Position numbers and translations under genes: made by a program. Below the pieces are notes generated by a model that was not told the origin of the DNA, made no database searches, and saw only the letters and a list, made by a program, of their open reading frames with translations. 64,000 nt of DNA, from the NCBI RefSeq assembly GCF_023169965.1, contig NZ_AP025592.1, positions 3,348,001 through 3,412,000 on the forward strand. Direction: 5' to 3'. This stretch comes from Anaeromyxobacter paludicola. Its GTDB lineage: Bacteria > Myxococcota > Myxococcia > Myxococcales > Anaeromyxobacteraceae. This document shows, piece by piece, positions 9,081 to 17,530 of this stretch (positions are counted from its first letter, which is position 1; every line of letters begins with the position of its first letter).

Positions 9081-10721
9081 CTATTCTCCCGAGGCCTGAT
9101 GCGGGTACTCGATCCGGGTCGGCGGCGCGAAGTTCTCCTTGATGGTGCGCGGCGAGACCCAGCGGATGAGGTTCCACATCGAGCCGGCCTTGTCGTTGGT
9201 GCCCGAGGCGCGGGCGCCGCCGAACGGCTGCTGGCCCACCACGGCGCCGGTCGGCTTGTCGTTCACGTAGAAGTTGCCCGCGGCGTCGCGGAGCTTCTCG
9301 CCGAGCTGCTCCACCACCGCGCGGTCCTGCGCGAAGATGGCGCCGGTGAGCGCGTAGGGGCTGGTGGCGTCGCAGAGCGCCACGGTCTCGTCGAGCTTCG
9401 CGTCCGGGTAGACGTAGATCGTCAGCACCGGCCCGAAGATCTCCTCCTCCATCAGCTTGTGGCGGGGGTTCGTGACCTGGACCACCGTCGGCGAGACGAA
9501 GTAGCCGACCGAGTCGTCGCACTCGCCGCCGGCCAGGATCTTCGCCTCGGGCGAGGACTTCGCGAACTCGACGTAGGACTTGATGCTGTCGAAGGCGCCG
9601 CGGTCGATGACCGCGCCCATGAAGACGGAGAAGTCCTCGGCCGGATCGCCCATCTTGATGGAGGCCACCTGGGCGAGGAGCTTCTCCTTTACGCGCGGCC
9701 AGAGGCTCTCCGGCACGTAGGCGCGCGAGGCGGCGGAGCACTTCTGCCCCTGGGCCTCGAAGGCGCCGCGGCAGAGCGCCGTGGCGAGCGCGTCGGGGTC
9801 GGCCGAGGCGTGGCCGAAGATGAAGTCCTTGCCGCCGGTCTCGCCCACGATGCGCGGGTAGCCCTTGTAGCGGGGCAGGTTGCCGGCGATGGTCCGCCAC
9901 ATCCCCTGGAACACCGCGGTGGAGCCGGTGAAGTGGATGCCGGCGAACTCGGGGCTGGCGAGGACCGGGTCGCCGACGGCGCGGCCGGAGCCGGGCACGA
10001 AGTTGATGACGCCCGGGGGCAGGCCGGCCGCCTCGAGGAGCTTCAGCACGAACCAGTTCGAGTAGACGGTGCTGGAGGCCGGCTTCCAGACCACCGTGTT
10101 GCCCATCAGCGCCGGGGCGGTGGGCAGGTTGGCGGCGATGGAGGTGAAGTTGAAGGGCGTCACCGCGAAGACGAAGCCCTCGAGCGGGCGGTACTCGACC
10201 CGGTTCCAGACGCCGGGGGACGAGATCGGCTGCTCGGCCAGGATCTGCTCGCCGAAGGCGGCGTTGAAGCGCCAGAAGTCGGCGATCTCGCAGCAGGAGT
10301 CGATCTCCGCCTGGTAGGGCGTCTTCGACTGGTTGAGCATGGTGGCGCCGTTCAGCGTGGGGCGCCAGCCGCCGGCGAGGAGGTCGGCCGCCTTGAGGAA
10401 GATGGCGGCGCGGGCCTGGTACGGCATCGCGGCCCAGGCCGGGCGCGCCTCGCGGGCGGCGGCGATGGCGGCGTTCACCTCGGCCTCGCCGGCCTGGTGG
10501 AAGCGGGCCAGGCGGTGGGCGTGGCGGTGGGGCGCGCGCACGTCGGCGAGCTTGCCGGTGCGGACCTCCTTGCCCCCGATGACGAGCGGGATCTCGAGCT
10601 CCTCGCGGGAGAGCTCGCCGATGCGGGCCTTGAGCGCGCGCCGCTCGGCGGTGCCGGGGGCGTAGGAGAGCACCGGCTCGTTGAAGGGCGCGGGGATGCG
10701 GAAGTTGCCGAACGACGACAT
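9081..10721 (-). CDS. pruA: L-glutamate gamma-semialdehyde (P5C) dehydrogenase
   Basis: This 546-residue aldehyde dehydrogenase resembles the ALDH4A1 type, longer than the bacterial RocA type. It oxidises P5C/glutamate semialdehyde to glutamate with NAD. Visible are the cofactor loop FTGSTAVF, the general base in IVGETGGKDFIF, the nucleophile in GQKCSAASR and the C-terminal FGGARASGTNDKAG. It carries GGAGG nine bases before the ATG. The two genes upstream encode a flavin/iron-sulfur amino-acid dehydrogenase, so the pair should complete proline to glutamate. Confidence 0.93.
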   Translation of the reverse strand: MSSFGNFRIPAPFNEPVLSYAPGTAERRALKARIGELSREELEIPLVIGGKEVRTGKLADVRAPHRHAHRLARFHQAGEAEVNAAIAAAREARPAWAAMPYQARAAIFLKAADLLAGGWRPTLNGATMLNQSKTPYQAEIDSCCEIADFWRFNAAFGEQILAEQPISSPGVWNRVEYRPLEGFVFAVTPFNFTSIAANLPTAPALMGNTVVWKPASSTVYSNWFVLKLLEAAGLPPGVINFVPGSGRAVGDPVLASPEFAGIHFTGSTAVFQGMWRTIAGNLPRYKGYPRIVGETGGKDFIFGHASADPDALATALCRGAFEAQGQKCSAASRAYVPESLWPRVKEKLLAQVASIKMGDPAEDFSVFMGAVIDRGAFDSIKSYVEFAKSSPEAKILAGGECDDSVGYFVSPTVVQVTNPRHKLMEEEIFGPVLTIYVYPDAKLDETVALCDATSPYALTGAIFAQDRAVVEQLGEKLRDAAGNFYVNDKPTGAVVGQQPFGGARASGTNDKAGSMWNLIRWVSPRTIKENFAPPTRIEYPHQASGE

Positions 10722-10773
10722 GGACTGTGCCTCCGGGGTGCGGGGGACGGAAAGAAGGAGGAGTGTTCTAGCG

Positions 10774-12249
10774 CTATCCGATGATGAAATCTTCCCCGGC
10801 GGTCTCGCCCCGCTCGAAGCGGGAGAGCGTGAACCGCTCGAAGATCTCGTCCGGCGGGTCGCCCGCCATCCAGCCGGCCATGAGCTCGGTGACCGCCGGC
10901 GCCATCATGAAGCCGTGGCCCACCCAGCCGTTGAGCTGGAGGAAGTTGTCGTACCCGGCCGCCCCGAGGATCGGGTTGTTGTCGGGGGTGACGTCGTAGC
11001 AGCCGGCCCACTGGCGCATCACCTTCACGCCGCCGGTGATGGGCATCACCTCGGTGAGGGCGCGCGCGAAGCGGGAGAGGAAGCGCAGCGTCGAGCCCAT
11101 CTGGATCCCCTCGGGCTCGTTGGGATCGGCCATGCCGCCCACGATCTCGCCGCGGAGGCTCTGCGAGAAGTAGAGGCCGTTGCCGAGGTTGGAGACCAGG
11201 GGGCCGAGAAAGGGCTTGAGCGGCTCGGACACCAGGATCTCGTGCCGCTCCGGCTCGTTGGGGAGCTTCACCCCGGCGAGCGCCGCCACCTCGGGGCTCC
11301 AGGCGCCGGCCGCGTTCACCACGATGTCGGCCTGGATGGTGCCCTGGTCGGTCTTCACCGCGGTGAGCCGCTTGCCCTCGCTCTCGAAGCCGGTGACGCG
11401 GGTGAAGGTGAGCACCTTCACGCCGAGGGCCTCGGCGCGGGTGGCGTAGCCCCAGACGTACGGCCAGGGGAAGACCACCGCGTCGTCCGGGTTCCAGGAG
11501 GCGGCGAGGAAGCGGGTCGGGTCGAGCTCCGGCACCACGTCCTTCGCCTCGGCGGGCGTGAGCACGCGGGTGCGCATCCCGTGCTCGTTGTGGAGCACCG
11601 CGTTCTTCTCGATCCGCTCCACCTGCTTCTTGGAGGGCGCGAGGAAGAGGTAGCCGCCGCGGCGGAACCAGGTGTTGATCCCCATCTCCGCCGCGAAGGA
11701 GTCGCCGATCGCGAGCGACCGCTGCGCCAGCCGGATCATGGTGGGGGTGGTCCACTGGGCGCGGACGCCGCCGCCGTTGCGGCCGGAGGCGCCGCCGGTG
11801 AGGTACCCGCGCTCGATCAGCACCACGTCGGTGACCCCGCGCTTGGCGAGGTTGTAGGCGAGGCCGAGCCCCATGATGCCGCCGCCGACGATGACCACGT
11901 GCGCCTTCTTCGGCAGCGCGCCCGAGGGGCGCGGCTTCTCGACCGGCGCCGGCTTGCGCGGCACGCCCTCGTCGAGCGGCAGGGCCTCCGGGTCGAGCGA
12001 GGCCAGGGCCGAGAAGAAGGTGGGGTGGAGCGGCGGGCGGACGGTGAACGGCATCACCTCGCCCGGCGTGGCGCCGAGCTTGAGGAGCTCCCGCGCCGCG
12101 ATGGCGAGGCAGGTCTTGCCCTGGCACGGCCCGGTGCCGATGCCGGTGTAGCGCTTCACCGACTCGAGATCCCGGTAGCCCTTCTCGAAGGCGCGCCGCA
12201 CGTCCTTCACGGTCACGTCCTCGCAGGTGCAGATGAACGTCCTAGCCAC
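10774..12249 (-). CDS. FAD-dependent amino-acid dehydrogenase subunit with N-terminal BFD-type [2Fe-2S] domain
   Basis: The 491-residue protein begins with a bacterioferredoxin-like domain (Cys in ICTCEDV at 7-9 and TGPCQGKTC near 40-47). After a linker comes a DAO-type flavoprotein fold with VVIVGGGIMGLGLAYNLAKRG near 118-138 and GGASGRNGGGVRAQW. It resembles HcnC, SoxB and the beta subunit of dye-linked L-proline dehydrogenases. The neighbouring ferredoxin/FAD protein would be its partner, passing electrons towards a quinone. It overlaps its upstream partner by eight bases. With pruA next to it, proline is the likeliest substrate; sarcosine- or octopine-type substrates are alternatives. Confidence 0.82.
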   Translation of the reverse strand: MARTFICTCEDVTVKDVRRAFEKGYRDLESVKRYTGIGTGPCQGKTCLAIAARELLKLGATPGEVMPFTVRPPLHPTFFSALASLDPEALPLDEGVPRKPAPVEKPRPSGALPKKAHVVIVGGGIMGLGLAYNLAKRGVTDVVLIERGYLTGGASGRNGGGVRAQWTTPTMIRLAQRSLAIGDSFAAEMGINTWFRRGGYLFLAPSKKQVERIEKNAVLHNEHGMRTRVLTPAEAKDVVPELDPTRFLAASWNPDDAVVFPWPYVWGYATRAEALGVKVLTFTRVTGFESEGKRLTAVKTDQGTIQADIVVNAAGAWSPEVAALAGVKLPNEPERHEILVSEPLKPFLGPLVSNLGNGLYFSQSLRGEIVGGMADPNEPEGIQMGSTLRFLSRFARALTEVMPITGGVKVMRQWAGCYDVTPDNNPILGAAGYDNFLQLNGWVGHGFMMAPAVTELMAGWMAGDPPDEIFERFTLSRFERGETAGEDFIIG

Positions 12250-13531
12250 GGGCCACCGCCTCCCCGGCCACGCGGCCGGCCTCCGCCGCTTCGGCGGCGC
12301 TGCAGGGGCCGGTCACCTCGCCGGCCGCATGGATTCCAGGTGCGATCCGCCCCGCCTCGCCGGGCTTCACCCGGAAGGCGCCGGTCGCGGCGTCGAGCGC
12401 CAGCGTGGCGCCGCAGGCGCGGGCCAGCTCGGCCGCCGGCATCCGGTCGGTCGCCACCGCGAGCGCGTCGCAGGAGACCTCGCCGCCGTCCACCAGCGTG
12501 AGGCCGGAGATGCGGCTGCGGCCGCGGGCGCGCGCCACCTCGCCCTCCACCAGCTCCACCTTCAGGCCGGCCTGGGAGAACCGCTTCGCCACCGCGGCCG
12601 CCTCCGGGCCCTTGCCGAGCACCGCGAGCCGCTCGCCCGGCGTGACCCCCTCCTCGGCGAGGAGCACCGCCAGGCTGCGGGCGGCGTGGATGCCGGGGAG
12701 GTCGTTGCGCTCGAAGACCGGCCGCTGGATCCAGCTGCCGCTGCCGAGCACGACCCGAGGGGCGAGGATCCGGCGCATCCGCGAGGGCTCGCCCCGCTGC
12801 ACCACCGCCGCCTGCGTCCCCTCCTGGCCGGGGTAGAGGCCGATCACGGCCGCGCCCGTCGCCACCTCGCCGCCGGCGCGGCGGACCGCCTCGGCGACCT
12901 CCGCGGCCCAGGCCAGCTCCGGATCTCCGGGGAGGCCGAGCCGGCAGCGGAGCCGGCCGCCGAGGGCCGGCTCGCGCTCGGCGAGCAGCACCTTCTTGCC
13001 GGCGCGGGCGAGCGCCAGGGCGGCGCCGAGGCCGGCGGGGCCGCTGCCGACCACGAGCGCCTCGAACCGCTCGTCGCTCGCAGCGGGCCACGGCGCCGGG
13101 ACCTCGTCGGGCAGGAGGCCGAGCCCGGCGAGCTGGCGCGAGGCCTTCACCGCCACGCGGTTCGCGAGCTGGTTCCAGGTCGCCATCTTGTGGTGGTCGA
13201 TCCCCTTCGGCAGGAGCCAGTCGATGGCGCCGAGGAGGTCGTGCGACGCGCCGCCGACCGCGTTCTGCGTCTCGATCCGCATCCCGTCGCGGCAGGGCGT
13301 CTCGCACGCCCGCACGTTGGGGACGCCGTCCACGCGCACCAGGCAGGAGGCGCAGGAGCCGGCGAGGCAGAAGGGACCGCGCGGCCGGTGGTACTTGGGG
13401 CTGCGGCTCAGGAGCGGCCGCCCGGCGGCGATCAGGGCCGAGGTCACGCGCTCGCCGGCGCGAGCCGGGACGCGGTGGCCGTCCACCAGGATGGTGCAGT
13501 CGGGGGCGAAACGTTCGTTTAGGCGACCCAT
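12242..13531 (-). CDS. Ferredoxin-domain/FAD oxidoreductase, alpha subunit of amino-acid dehydrogenase
   Basis: This 429-residue protein starts with a 2Fe-2S domain (CLAGSCASCLVRVDG, with CETPC downstream) like the N-terminus of sarcosine oxidase alpha or HcnA. A Rossmann flavin domain follows (ALVVGSGPAGLGAALALARAGK) with pyridine-nucleotide-oxidoreductase character (GIHAAGEVTG near the end). Together with the BFD/DAO subunit it looks like the alpha-beta core of a dye-linked L-proline-type dehydrogenase. I chose the ATG at 13531 because the upstream ATG at 13546 lies inside a TATGCT -10 box; the chosen ATG then heads a leaderless message. Confidence 0.8.
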   Translation of the reverse strand: MGRLNERFAPDCTILVDGHRVPARAGERVTSALIAAGRPLLSRSPKYHRPRGPFCLAGSCASCLVRVDGVPNVRACETPCRDGMRIETQNAVGGASHDLLGAIDWLLPKGIDHHKMATWNQLANRVAVKASRQLAGLGLLPDEVPAPWPAASDERFEALVVGSGPAGLGAALALARAGKKVLLAEREPALGGRLRCRLGLPGDPELAWAAEVAEAVRRAGGEVATGAAVIGLYPGQEGTQAAVVQRGEPSRMRRILAPRVVLGSGSWIQRPVFERNDLPGIHAARSLAVLLAEEGVTPGERLAVLGKGPEAAAVAKRFSQAGLKVELVEGEVARARGRSRISGLTLVDGGEVSCDALAVATDRMPAAELARACGATLALDAATGAFRVKPGEAGRIAPGIHAAGEVTGPCSAAEAAEAGRVAGEAVARG

Positions 13532-13541
13532 CTCGCGGCGC

Positions 13542-13569
13542 AGCATAGCCCCCGCACCGGGCGGTGCAA
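13542..13569 (-). promoter_or_regulatory. Promoter with start-proximal -10 of the proline-dehydrogenase-like operon
   Basis: On the minus strand TTGCAC, a 16-base spacer and TATGCT are followed by ten bases and the ATG at 13531, without a Shine-Dalgarno. It would drive the dehydrogenase, pruA and perhaps the liv genes. Confidence 0.5.
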
Positions 13570-13689
13570 GGGGGTCCTCGCGCCGCCCTCGCCGCCGCGA
13601 ATCGCCCGCTTTACTGCGCGTTCCAGCGAGGGCGCGCCTCACCCCGGAGAGGCGCGCCGGCCGGCGGGGAGGACGAGCCTCCCGCCCGC

Positions 13690-13968
13690 TCAGTTGGGCT
13701 GGACGGTGATGCGGGACTTCTGGAGCGCCTGCGCGGCGACGCGCCCGCGGCCGTGGGTCTCGAAGACCGCCGGGGCCTGGAGGACGTGGTCCTCCGGGTC
13801 GCCCTCCACCGTGATCCAGACGGTGCCGGTCTCGCAGCGGATGGCGACGCCGTGCCGGCGCCCCTCCGCGCTCCAGGCCTTCCCCTCGTCGAGGTCCACC
13901 GTGCCGGTGACGGCGGCGCGGGGGGGAGCGATGGAGGGGCCCTGGGTCGTGTGGCTGTGGTTCATCAT
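13690..13968 (-). CDS. DUF2917 small protein
   Basis: The 92-residue protein carries the DUF2917 pattern CETGTVWITVEGDPEDHVL in its middle, a small beta-rich domain seen in many proteobacteria with no settled function. It has no signal peptide. It is transcribed away from the MocR-type regulator at 14072 across a 103-base spacer with operator-like repeats, so it is a likely regulatory target. Confidence 0.75.
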   Translation of the reverse strand: MMNHSHTTQGPSIAPPRAAVTGTVDLDEGKAWSAEGRRHGVAIRCETGTVWITVEGDPEDHVLQAPAVFETHGRGRVAAQALQKSRITVQPN

Positions 13969-13996
13969 GGCGAGGACCTTACGCCCGCGCCGGGTC

Positions 13997-14048
13997 CCGG
14001 TACAGATACAGACCGAGCGAACTGTTACCGGTACAGATGCGCATCTGT
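13997..14048. promoter_or_regulatory. Operator region: CCGGTACAGAT direct repeats and 16-bp palindrome
   Basis: CCGGTACAGAT occurs at 13997-14007 and again at 14028-14038, 31 bp apart (three helical turns). The second copy runs into a perfect palindrome ACAGATGC/GCATCTGT at 14033-14048. MocR-type regulators usually bind direct repeats near their own divergent promoters, and this spacer separates such a regulator from the DUF2917 gene. Confidence 0.7.
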
Positions 14049-14071
14049 TCGATGTGTGCTAGTCAGGGGGA

Positions 14072-15553
14072 ATGGCGTCATCCGTCGAGCAGCAGACCGC
14101 CTCCCCGGCCGCATCGGAGGCCCAGATCCCGCGGTATCAGGCCATCGCGCGCCGCTTCGCCCAGGCCATCCGGGAGGGGACGCTCGCCCCCGGCGAAAAG
14201 CTCCCGTCCGTACGACGGCTGCGGGCCGACGAGGGGACCTCGGCCTCCACCGTCCTCCAGGCGCTGGCCCAGCTCGAGTCGTCGGGGCTCATCGAGGCGC
14301 GGCCCCGGTCGGGGTACTTCGTGCGGGCGCGGACCTCCCTGCCGGTGCCGCGGCCGTCGGCGCCGGGCGTCGAGGCGGGCACGCCGCTCGACGGCGTGAG
14401 CGCGCTCGTGGCCGACCTCTACCACTCGGCGAGCGATCCCTCCCTGGTGCACCTCGGGGCCGCGACCCCCGCGCCGTCGCTCCTGCCCAGCGCCGCGCTC
14501 GCCCGGGCCCTCGCGGCGGCGACGCGCCGCTCCGGCTCCGGCGGCGTGGAGCTCGCCTACCCGCCGGGGCTGCGGTCCTTGCGGCGCCTCGTGGCGCAGC
14601 GGCTCGTCGCGACCGGCTGCGCCCTCGGCGAGGACGACCTCCTCGTCACCGCCGGCGCCACCGAGGCGATCCAGCTCGCGCTGCTCGCCGTGACGAACCG
14701 CGGCGACACCGTGGCCGTCGAGTCGCCCTGCTACTACGGCACGCTGCTCGCCCTCGAGGCGCTCGGCCTGCGCGTGCTCGAGGTGCCGTGCCACCCCGAG
14801 ACCGGCATGGACGTGGACGAGCTCTCGCGACGGCTCGACCTGCACCGGGTGGCGGCGGTGCTGGCGGTGCCGGTCTTCTCGAACCCGCTCGGCAGCAGCA
14901 TGCCGGACGAGGCGAAGGAGCGGCTCGTCTCCCTCCTCTCGGCGCGGCGGATCCCGCTCATCGAGGACGACGTCTACGGCGACCTCGCCTTCGCCCCCTC
15001 CCGGCCGCGCCCGGCCAAGGCGTTCGACCGAGACGGCACGGTGCTCTACTGCGGCTCGTTCTCGAAGACGCTCGCGCCCGGGTTCCGCATCGGCTTCGTC
15101 GCGGCGGGCCGGTTCAAGGAGCGGGTGGAGGTGCTCAAGTTCGCGACCAGCATCGCGACCGCCACGCCGGCGCAGCAGGCGCTGGTGCAGTTCCTCGCCG
15201 ACGGCGGCTACGACCGCCACCTGCGCACGCTGCGCGCGCGGCTCGAGCAGAACGTGGCGCGGGTGGGCGAGGCGGTGGCCGGCTCCTTCCCCGCCGGCAC
15301 CCGCGTGTCGCGGCCGCGGGGCGGCTGCTTCCTCTGGGTCGAGCTGCCGCCGTCGGTGGACGCGCTCAAGCTCCACCGGCGCGCGCACGACGCCGGGGTG
15401 GCGATCGCGCCGGGGCACATCTTCTCCGCGGCGCACGTCCACGCGAGCTGCATCCGCTTCTCCTGCGGCGAGCCCTGGAGCGAGCGGGTGGACGTCGCGG
15501 TGCGGCTGGTGGGGCGGCTCGCGGGGCAGCTCGTGGGGCGGAAGGGGAGGTAG
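14072..15553 (+). CDS. MocR/GntR-family PLP-dependent transcription regulator
   Basis: This 493-residue protein fuses an N-terminal winged helix (RYQAIARRFAQAIREGTLAPGEKLPSVR, split over residues 21-48, then STVLQALAQLE) to a fold-type I aminotransferase domain. The aminotransferase motifs are LVTAGATEAIQLAL, SPCYYG, PVFSNPLGSSMP, IEDDVYGDL and the PLP lysine in SFSKTLAPGFRIGF near residue 330. MocR proteins use PLP or an amino-acid adduct as effector. AGGGGG lies before the ATG. Its effector is unknown; the adjacent amino-acid catabolic genes and the DUF2917 gene are candidate targets. Confidence 0.9.
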   Translation: MASSVEQQTASPAASEAQIPRYQAIARRFAQAIREGTLAPGEKLPSVRRLRADEGTSASTVLQALAQLESSGLIEARPRSGYFVRARTSLPVPRPSAPGVEAGTPLDGVSALVADLYHSASDPSLVHLGAATPAPSLLPSAALARALAAATRRSGSGGVELAYPPGLRSLRRLVAQRLVATGCALGEDDLLVTAGATEAIQLALLAVTNRGDTVAVESPCYYGTLLALEALGLRVLEVPCHPETGMDVDELSRRLDLHRVAAVLAVPVFSNPLGSSMPDEAKERLVSLLSARRIPLIEDDVYGDLAFAPSRPRPAKAFDRDGTVLYCGSFSKTLAPGFRIGFVAAGRFKERVEVLKFATSIATATPAQQALVQFLADGGYDRHLRTLRARLEQNVARVGEAVAGSFPAGTRVSRPRGGCFLWVELPPSVDALKLHRRAHDAGVAIAPGHIFSAAHVHASCIRFSCGEPWSERVDVAVRLVGRLAGQLVGRKGR

Positions 15554-15579
15554 GGGCGCCGCCCGGTCGGCAGCGCCCC
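15553..15579 (+). terminator. Possible terminator after the MocR gene
   Basis: GGGGCGC at 15553-15559 pairs with GCGCCCC at 15573-15579 immediately after the stop codon. There is no T-run, so this is weak. Confidence 0.35.
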
Positions 15580-15591
15580 CGCCCCGGCGCC

Positions 15592-16011
15592 TCAGTGCAT
15601 CGGCGCGCCCGCCTCCGCGCCGCTCGCGCCCGGCTGGGCGCGGCTCCCCGCCTGGGCCCGCGCGTAGTTCGCCGCCCCCGCGAAGTCGAGGAACACGCAC
15701 GGCTCGTCGCCCAGCGTCCAGCCGTCGTGGCCGGGCGGGATGACGACGTAGTCGCCGGGGCCGATGTCCCGCTCCTCGCCGTCGTCCATGACGAGGTGCA
15801 TCCGGCCGGAGAGCACGTAGCCGGAGTGGGCCACCTCGCAGGTGCGGGTGCCGGCGAGCGGCTTCACGTCGGCGGACCAGCGCCAGCCCGGCTCGAAGAC
15901 GGCCCGGCCCACCATCCCTTCGCCCGTGTCCACGAGCTCGACCCGGCCGTGCGCCTGGAAGGGCCTGCGCTCGTCCGCCTGCGAGAACTGCTTCACCATC
16001 AGCTTCGCCAT
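15592..16011 (-). CDS. Cupin-domain protein
   Basis: This 139-residue single-domain cupin has motif 1 around HSGYVLSGRMHLVMDDGEE and motif 2 around GPGDYVVIPPGHDGW; several metal-ligand positions differ from the classic His set. Family members are small-molecule sensors, isomerases or dioxygenases. The last 20 residues are Ala/Gly/Pro-rich and disordered. Its Shine-Dalgarno (AGGAGGAT) is paired inside a long leader hairpin, suggesting translational control. The function is not identifiable. Confidence 0.75.
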   Translation of the reverse strand: MAKLMVKQFSQADERRPFQAHGRVELVDTGEGMVGRAVFEPGWRWSADVKPLAGTRTCEVAHSGYVLSGRMHLVMDDGEERDIGPGDYVVIPPGHDGWTLGDEPCVFLDFAGAANYARAQAGSRAQPGASGAEAGAPMH

Positions 16012-16014
16012 GCC

Positions 16015-16059
16015 ACCATCCTCCTGCGGGCGCGACGGGCGCCCGCGGGCAAGGATGGT
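16015..16059 (-). promoter_or_regulatory. Leader hairpin that pairs the Shine-Dalgarno of the cupin gene
   Basis: Reading the minus strand, ACCATCCT (16059-16052) pairs perfectly with AGGATGGT (16022-16015), and inside it GCGGGCGC pairs with GCGCCCGC. The 3' arm contains most of the AGGAGGAT ribosome binding site, three bases before the ATG. It could be a thermometer, riboregulator or protein-binding site; a DNA operator is the alternative. Confidence 0.6.
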
Positions 16060-16150
16060 GGCGGCCGGCGCGCGCGCGGCAACCGCGGCGGGGCGGGCCG
16101 AAGGGGAGGGCTCCCGATGCGCCGCGGCCGGGCGGACGGGCGCCTTCCGC

Positions 16151-17443
16151 TCACTCGCCCGAGGCGCGGTCGCGAGCCGGGGCCTCGGGCGCGTTGGCGG
16201 CCGCGAGCCGGGGGGCGCGCAGCAGCGGCGCGCCCGCGGGGACCACGCCCTCCCAGCAGGCGACCACGGCGGTCGCGACGCAGTTGCCGACCACGTTCAC
16301 GCAGGAGCGCCCCATGTCCATGAGCTCGTCGATGGCGAGCAGGATGGCGACGCCCTCGAGCGGCAGGTGGAAGGCGGTGAGCGCGCCGGCCAGCACCACC
16401 AGGGCCGACCGGGGGACGCCGGCCACGCCCTTCGTGGTGAGCATGAGCGTGCCCATGATCGCGAGCTGCTCCACGAGCGAGAGGTGCACCCCCGCCGCCT
16501 GGGCGACGAACATCACGGCCACCGAGAGGTAGAGGGTGGAGCCGTCGAGGTTGAAGGAGTAGCCGGCCGGCATCACGAAGGCGACCACCGCGCGCGGGAC
16601 GCCGAGCCGCTCCATCGCCTCCATGGCGCGCGGCATGGCCGCCTCCGACGAGGTGGTGGTGAAGGCCACGATCGCCGGCTCGCGGATGGCGGCGAGGAGC
16701 GCCGAGACGCGGACGCGGGTGAGGAGGCGCACCGCGAGGAAGAGCGCCGCGAAGAAGACGAGGAGCGAGCCGTAGAGCGTGCCGATCACCTTGGCGAGCG
16801 GCAGGAGCACGCCGAGCCCCTTGGCGCCGAGGGTGCTCGCCATGGCCGCGCCCACGCCGAACGGCGCGAAGCGCATCACGAACCCGACCACCTTGAACAT
16901 CGCCTCGGCGCCCTGCTCGGCGAGCTCGCGGAGCCGCGCCGCCTTCTCGCCGGCGGCCGCGATCCCGAGGCCGAGGAAGACGCCGAAGACGACGATCTGC
17001 AGCACGTCGTTGCGGGCCAGGGCGTCGAAGATGGAGGTGGGGAAGGCCTCGAGCAGGAAGTCCACCGCGCCCTTGGCGTGCGCGAGCTTGCCGGCGGTGG
17101 CCGCGTCGGCGGCGAGCCCCACCCCCGCGCCCGGGTGGACGAGGTGCGCGCCGGCGAGGCCGATGAAGAGCGCCACCGTGGTGGCGGCCTCGAACCAGAG
17201 CAGCGCCTTCAGCCCGAGCCGCCCGGCCATCTTCCCGCCCGCGCCGGCCAGGCCGGCCACGAGCGAGGTGAGCACGAGCGGGCCCACGATCATCTTGATG
17301 AGCCGGAGGAAGAGCTGCCCCACCGGCCGGAGCTGCACGGCGAAGCCGGGGCAGAGCCAGCCGAGGAGCACGCCGGCCGCGAGGCCGATCGCGATCTGGT
17401 GGGTGAGCGAGAGCTTGCGGCGGGGAGCGGAGGCGGCGGGCAT
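16151..17443 (-). CDS. Dicarboxylate/amino-acid:cation symporter (DAACS family)
   Basis: This 430-residue protein has eight membrane helices and hairpin loops of the glutamate/C4-dicarboxylate carrier family. Diagnostic are FTTTSSEAAMPRAMEAM (re-entrant loop 1 near residue 270), VMPAGYSFNLDGSTLYLSV and the C-terminal NVVGNCVATAVVA. The SFNLDGS form is closer to DctA than to GltP, so uptake of succinate/malate/fumarate with sodium or protons is likely; glutamate/aspartate is possible. It stands alone. Confidence 0.88.
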   Translation of the reverse strand: MPAASAPRRKLSLTHQIAIGLAAGVLLGWLCPGFAVQLRPVGQLFLRLIKMIVGPLVLTSLVAGLAGAGGKMAGRLGLKALLWFEAATTVALFIGLAGAHLVHPGAGVGLAADAATAGKLAHAKGAVDFLLEAFPTSIFDALARNDVLQIVVFGVFLGLGIAAAGEKAARLRELAEQGAEAMFKVVGFVMRFAPFGVGAAMASTLGAKGLGVLLPLAKVIGTLYGSLLVFFAALFLAVRLLTRVRVSALLAAIREPAIVAFTTTSSEAAMPRAMEAMERLGVPRAVVAFVMPAGYSFNLDGSTLYLSVAVMFVAQAAGVHLSLVEQLAIMGTLMLTTKGVAGVPRSALVVLAGALTAFHLPLEGVAILLAIDELMDMGRSCVNVVGNCVATAVVACWEGVVPAGAPLLRAPRLAAANAPEAPARDRASGE

Positions 17444-17530
17444 GGGCCGCCGGTCCCTATCACGGAAGGGGCGGGCCGCCCGACGGACGGGTGGGCGGGG
17501 GCATGGCCGTCTGGCTGCCGGCGGCCGGGC

